A stretch of DNA of 7,159 nt. It comes from Massilia sp. GTDB lineage: Bacteria; Pseudomonadota; Gammaproteobacteria; Burkholderiales; Burkholderiaceae_D. The notes beneath the pieces were generated by a model that was not told where the DNA came from, did no database searches, and saw nothing but the letters and a program-made list of their open reading frames with translations. The stretch's first letter is position 1. Each line of letters starts with the position of its first letter. A program made the translations under genes and the position numbers. The stretch is taken from positions 1-7,159 of the forward strand of contig DOUW01000390.1 in NCBI GenBank assembly GCA_003520365.1. The letters are read 5' to 3'. This document shows positions 6,287 to 7,159 of this stretch, one piece after another.

Positions 6287-6898
6287 TTAGTCCAGCCAGG
6301 GGTGCGCCGCCAGCCAGCGCCCCAGCTCGTTGTCGTTGGCGCACTGCAGCTTGCTGAAGATGTTGGCGCGGTGGGTCTCGACCGAGCGGGGGCTGCAGGG
6401 CGGCACCAGCATGCGCGCGATTTCCTTGTTCGGCTGGCCAAGGCCGACCAGGCGCGCCACTTCGCGCTCGCGCGGGGTCAATTCGGCCCACATGCGCAGC
6501 GCCTGGGCGCGGGCGCGCGCCAATGCGGTGGCGGCGGGCAGCTTGGCCAGCAGTTGCTGGGTATCCGGTTTCTCGACCCAGTCCCAGGCGCCGCGCCGCA
6601 CCGCTTCCAGCGCGGTCGCGATGTCGCCGTGCGCCGACAGGAACAGCGTCACCAGCGGGCTGTGCTCGGCCAGCAGGCGTTCGAAGACGGCCAGGCCGCT
6701 CATCCCGCCCATGCGCAGGTCGAGGATCACGCAGCCCGGCTGGCGCATGTCGATCGCGTCCAGGAAGGCCTCGCCGGAATCGAAGGCCTGGACCGCCAGT
6801 CCCTGGGAAAACAGCAACAGCAGCAGCGAGCGGCGCAGGGCTTCGTCGTCGTCGACGACGTACAGCATCAGGGGAGGGTCTTTGAATGCTTCTTTCAT
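6287..6898 (-). CDS. Two-component response regulator, FixJ/NarL type (REC + LuxR HTH)
   Basis: A 203-residue cytoplasmic transcription regulator. The receiver domain (about 11-125) has the acidic triad D16-D17-D18 in YVVDDDE, phospho-acceptor D60 in VILDLRMGGMSG, S88 in LFLSAHGD and K110 in WVEKPD. A LuxR-type helix-turn-helix follows at about 138-190: LTPREREVARLV, NKEIARML, SPRSVETHRANIFSKL. Between the scaffold and recognition helices it reads MLVPPCSPRS, about two residues longer than the usual RLGISPRT. The ATG at 6898 lies 7 nt after the kinase stop, so the pair is probably co-transcribed and translationally coupled. The kinase would phosphorylate D60. The TAA stop is formed by the TTA repeat at the edge of the adjacent inverted-repeat element, so the original C-terminus may have been kept intact by target duplication. 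Target genes are not known. Confidence 0.93.
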   Translation of the reverse strand: MKEAFKDPPLMLYVVDDDEALRRSLLLLLFSQGLAVQAFDSGEAFLDAIDMRQPGCVILDLRMGGMSGLAVFERLLAEHSPLVTLFLSAHGDIATALEAVRRGAWDWVEKPDTQQLLAKLPAATALARARAQALRMWAELTPREREVARLVGLGQPNKEIARMLVPPCSPRSVETHRANIFSKLQCANDNELGRWLAAHPWLD

Positions 6899-6905
6899 GA
6901 CGCTT

Positions 6906-7159
6906 TCATGATTCGGTGGGCAGCGTGAAGGTGAAGATGGCGCCGCCGCCGGCGCGGTTCTCGACGTCGATGCAGCCGCCGTGGGCTTCGACGATGGTGC
7001 GGCAGATGTTCAAACCCAGGCCCAGGCCGTCGCGCTTGGTGGTGAAGAAAGGCGCGAATACCTGTTCCAGCTGGTCGGGGGCGATGCCCGGCCCGCGGTC
7101 GGCGACGCCGACGCGCAGGACCTGGCCGGCGCGGCCGCAGGACAGTTCGATGGCGCGGC
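6906..7159 (-). CDS. Sensor histidine kinase, 3' end (HATPase domain)
   Basis: The gene runs off the right edge of the window; about 83 C-terminal residues are present. They contain the ATP-binding landmarks of HATPase_c: the G1 box VADRGPGIAP, the F box VFAPFFTTK and the G2 box DGLGLGLNICRTIVEAHGG. The protein ends GGGAIFTFTLPTES and TGA at 6906-6908. The N box, phospho-acceptor His and sensor domain lie outside the window, so the signal is unknown. The FTTKRDGLGLGL pattern and the downstream FixJ-type regulator fit a hybrid-free, FixL- or NtrB-like kinase. Same strand and only 7 nt before the regulator ATG, so it is the cognate kinase in all likelihood. Confidence 0.93.
   Translation of the reverse strand, partial: RAIELSCGRAGQVLRVGVADRGPGIAPDQLEQVFAPFFTTKRDGLGLGLNICRTIVEAHGGCIDVENRAGGGAIFTFTLPTES

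Noticed and set aside
6048..6491. Minus-strand frame of 147 residues, and a 103-residue frame (6130-6441), crossing the inverted-repeat element
   Set aside because: They read the response regulator gene out of frame and then the palindromic element; hydrophobic segments come from the repeat itself.

Overview
The window comes from a GC-rich Gram-negative bacterium, most likely a betaproteobacterium of the Oxalobacteraceae type (Massilia, Duganella, Janthinobacterium). This is inferred from the strong GC bias at third codon positions, an E. coli-type IlvD, a YddG exporter, a signal-peptide-bearing outer-membrane barrel and a NarL/FixJ-type two-component pair. No rRNA or tRNA is seen, so the taxonomic placement is an inference from protein style only.

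Layout, left to right. Positions 3-380 (+) hold the 3' part of a universal stress protein gene. Positions 381-718 hold no intact gene, only the start of a PAS-domain gene (about 520/562-700, +) that dissolves into the 3' end of ilvD. ilvD (719-2581, -) is complete and encodes dihydroxyacid dehydratase. A 148-bp divergent control region with two inverted repeats and a good sigma70-type promoter separates it from yddG (2730-3662, +), an amino-acid exporter that may be translated from a leaderless mRNA. An outer-membrane porin-like gene follows on the same strand after 49 bp (3712-4935).

The right half is on the minus strand. A small lipoprotein gene (5418-6014) has a C-terminal region resembling TNT-type NAD-glycohydrolase toxins. 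It is followed after 28 nt by a gene for an unrecognised 142-residue cytoplasmic protein (4961-5389). This is the order expected of a toxin and its immunity protein. The junction carries three tandem copies of an 11-bp unit that cover the toxin stop codon. Upstream lie a 14-bp perfect palindrome and a 154-bp long-inverted-repeat element (6133-6286) flanked by TTA/TTA. That element looks like a non-autonomous MITE inserted exactly at the stop codon of the next gene. That gene is a LuxR/FixJ-type response regulator (6287-6898, -), preceded after 7 nt by the 3' end of its histidine kinase (6906-7159, -), which runs off the window.

The most unusual parts are the MITE-like element at the regulator stop codon, the candidate lipoprotein toxin/immunity pair with its junction repeat, and the truncated PAS gene. 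The ilvD, yddG, usp and two-component genes are ordinary members of known families.
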